Positions 62,566 through 64,000 of a stretch of 64,000 nt of DNA are shown one piece after another. Origin of the DNA: Acetivibrio alkalicellulosi (GTDB lineage Bacteria > Bacillota > Clostridia > Acetivibrionales > Acetivibrionaceae). The notes beneath the pieces were generated by a model. That model was not told the origin of the DNA. It saw only the letters and a list, made by a program, of their open reading frames with translations, and searched no databases. The stretch covers positions 821,480-885,479 of the forward strand of contig VLTH01000003.1 in assembly GCA_008125075.1 (NCBI GenBank). The letters are read 5' to 3'. A program made the position numbers and the translations under genes. Each line of letters begins with the position of its first letter. Positions within the stretch are counted from its first letter, which is position 1.

Positions 62566-64000
62566 ATGTACTTAAAAAACAGAATGCTTAGTACCGGTAT
62601 AATGAAAAAGATGTCGGTAATTATTGCATGTTTAATGTGCTTTACACTCTTGTTTGCTATAGAGGTACAAGCACAAACTGTCACTAGAAATTCGATTGGT
62701 ACCCATGGAGGATATGACTATGAGTTTTGGGTTGACAGTGGAAATGGAACTATGATACTAAAAGATGGTGGTGCATTTGAATGTCAGTGGAGTAATATCA
62801 ACAATATATTATTCCGAAAAGGGAGAAAATTCAATGAGACTCAGACACACCAGCAAGTTGGAAATATATCAATACAATATGGGGTTGACTATAACCCAAG
62901 TGGAAATTCCTATTTGTGTGTTTATGGTTGGACAGTTGATCCCCTTGTAGAATATTACATTGTGGACAGTTGGGGTAGTTGGAGACCTCCTGGATCAACG
63001 TCAAAGGGGCAAATTACTGTTGATGGAGGTACATATGACATATATGAAACTACAAGAACTCAACAACCTTCTATCAAAGGTACTGCAACTTTCCAGCAAT
63101 ACTGGAGTGTACGTACTCAAAAGAAAACCAGCGGAACAATGTCTGTAAGTCAGCACTTTGCAGCCTGGGAGCGTATGGGAATGCGAATGGGTAAAATGTA
63201 TGAAGTTGCTCTTACAATAGAGGGATATCAAAGTAGTGGAAGAGCTGATGTACATACTAATATACTTACAGTTGGTGGAACACCAACTACTCCAACTACA
63301 CCAACAAATCCAACTCCAACGCCAACACAGGGACCAACAGGGCCAGCTACAAGAAGTGCCTTTGATAGGATAGAAGCAGAGGAGTACAACAGTATAAATG
63401 GTTCGAATATAGAGGTTATAGGGACAGCTAATGGTGGAAGTGGATTAGGATATATTGAAAATGGATATAGCGTAACATATAGTGGTATAAATTTTGGTAC
63501 TGGAGCAACGAGATTTACTGCAAATGTTGCAACAAATGCAGATACTCCAACCAATATTGAAGTAAGATTAAATAGTGCAACTGGAACTCGTTTAGGTACT
63601 TTATCAGTACCTTCAACTGGAGGATGGAATGAGTATACTCAGCTTTCTACAAATATTTCTTCAGTTACAGGTTCAAACAACATAGTATTAGTTTTTTCTG
63701 GACCTGTAAATATTGATTGGTTTACTTTTTCAGCAGGAGGAGGACCGACGCAGGCACCGCCAACACAGACACCGCCAACACAGGCACCGCCAACACAAGC
63801 ACCAATAGTAAAGTATGGTGACATAAATGGTGATGGAGCTATAGACTCGAGTGACTATATTTTACTAAGAAGATATATACTTCAAGTTGCAACTTCATTG
63901 CAAAATAGGGCTGCCGCTGATTTGAACGGTGATGGAAACATTGATTCGTCTGATGTTATTCTTCTTAGAAGATATATATTACAAATCATTGACAGGTTTC
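62566..64000 (+). CDS. cellulosomal GH11 xylanase with CBM6 and dockerin (open at window edge)
   Basis: This is a secreted endo-beta-1,4-xylanase that would plug into a cellulosome. A signal peptide (about residues 1-36, cleavage after VQA) is followed by the GH11 domain (37 to about 232). It carries the nucleophile Glu 129 in [15 protein letters not shown] and the acid/base Glu 219 in [10 protein letters not shown]. After a Thr/Pro linker comes a CBM6 (about 266-390, [15 protein letters not shown] to NIDWFTF), a second PPTQ-repeat linker, and a type I dockerin from about residue 416. The dockerin has two calcium-binding duplicates, [19 protein letters not shown] and [19 protein letters not shown]. 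The frame is still open at base 64000. ATG after GGGAGG. Its layout resembles XynA/XynB of Acetivibrio thermocellus. Confidence 0.95.
   Translation, partial: MYLKNRMLSTGIMKKMSVIIACLMCFTLLFAIEVQAQTVTRNSIGTHGGYDYEFWVDSGNGTMILKDGGAFECQWSNINNILFRKGRKFNETQTHQQVGNISIQYGVDYNPSGNSYLCVYGWTVDPLVEYYIVDSWGSWRPPGSTSKGQITVDGGTYDIYETTRTQQPSIKGTATFQQYWSVRTQKKTSGTMSVSQHFAAWERMGMRMGKMYEVALTIEGYQSSGRADVHTNILTVGGTPTTPTTPTNPTPTPTQGPTGPATRSAFDRIEAEEYNSINGSNIEVIGTANGGSGLGYIENGYSVTYSGINFGTGATRFTANVATNADTPTNIEVRLNSATGTRLGTLSVPSTGGWNEYTQLSTNISSVTGSNNIVLVFSGPVNIDWFTFSAGGGPTQAPPTQTPPTQAPPTQAPIVKYGDINGDGAIDSSDYILLRRYILQVATSLQNRAAADLNGDGNIDSSDVILLRRYILQIIDRF

Noticed and set aside
62765-63148. Small plus-strand frames inside the xylanase
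   Set aside because: Out of frame with the GH11 domain, whose frame is open from 62566 to the window end with both catalytic Glu residues.
63739-63804. Tandem 15-21 base repeats (CCGCCAACACAG type)
   Set aside because: They encode the PPTQ linker before the dockerin and keep the reading frame, so they are coding repeats.
63228-63824. Glycine- and valine-rich minus-strand frames
   Set aside because: They are the complement of the Thr/Pro linkers and CBM6 of the xylanase; low-complexity translation only.

Overview
The window is AT-rich DNA from an anaerobic, spore-forming, cellulose-degrading Firmicute of the Clostridia. Endospore genes (spoVS, the complete spoIIIAA-AH operon), clostridial housekeeping gene order, and a dockerin-bearing GH11 xylanase at the right edge point to a cellulosome producer of the Acetivibrio/Ruminiclostridium type; the species cannot be fixed from the sequence. 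Almost all genes lie on the + strand. The exceptions are aroF with its T-box, rodA, and a GT39-type membrane glycosyltransferase. No rRNA, tRNA, CRISPR, phage or transposase gene was seen.

Layout. 1-4.7 kb: fatty-acid synthesis (fabH-fabD-fabG-acpP-fabF) followed by rnc. 4.7-11.4 kb: a radical SAM gene, spoVS, smc, ftsY and a YjbQ-family gene. 11.5-13.1 kb: an ECF sigma/anti-sigma pair. 13.6-21.1 kb: a PilZ protein, a DUF3006-like protein, polA, coaE, a membrane-anchored lytic transglycosylase, a small unknown, an EamA transporter and a membrane GGDEF diguanylate cyclase. 21.4-27.9 kb: aroF with T-box, rodA, an orphan cheW, ychF and the glycosyltransferase. 28.5-44.1 kb: a full type IV pilus locus (pilB, pilT, pilC, major pilin, pilD, comFB, pilM, minor pilins, pilN, an enlarged pilO, a giant pilX-like protein). 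It ends with a secreted non-enzymatic protein carrying two family-3 cellulose-binding modules and a PA14 domain. 44.3-48.1 kb: an endonuclease IV-like gene, aroQ, a Xaa-Pro peptidase, efp and a CD1247-family gene. 48.3-53.8 kb: spoIIIA. 53.9-62.2 kb: asp23, amaP, a DUF2273 gene, nusB, xseA, xseB, a DUF212 gene, the large structured OLE RNA with its membrane partner OapA, dxs and tlyA. 62.6 kb to the end: GH11-CBM6-dockerin xylanase, open at the window edge.

Two parts stand out. The OLE RNA locus shows its own consensus sigma-A promoter and a perfect 10-bp end-to-end closing helix, and it lacks the ispA gene I would expect nearby. The type IV pilus operon ends in a CBM3-CBM3-PA14 secreted protein. 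With the giant pilX-like pilin and the extended pilO-like protein, it suggests a pilus-associated cellulose adhesin. c-di-GMP genes (PilZ, GGDEF) lie in the same window.

The intergenic spaces hold several families of short dispersed repeats. One is a hairpin element bounded by GGAAT...ATTCC, one is built on the palindrome GTTTAGCTAAAC, and the others are an AAGTCTT/terminator-like unit, a TATGGAAGAAACATT unit and a GAG-AAAAAGCT unit. They look like non-autonomous mobile or regulatory RNA elements. Many genes appear to start at TTG or GTG; starts were chosen from ribosome-binding sites and family N-termini.
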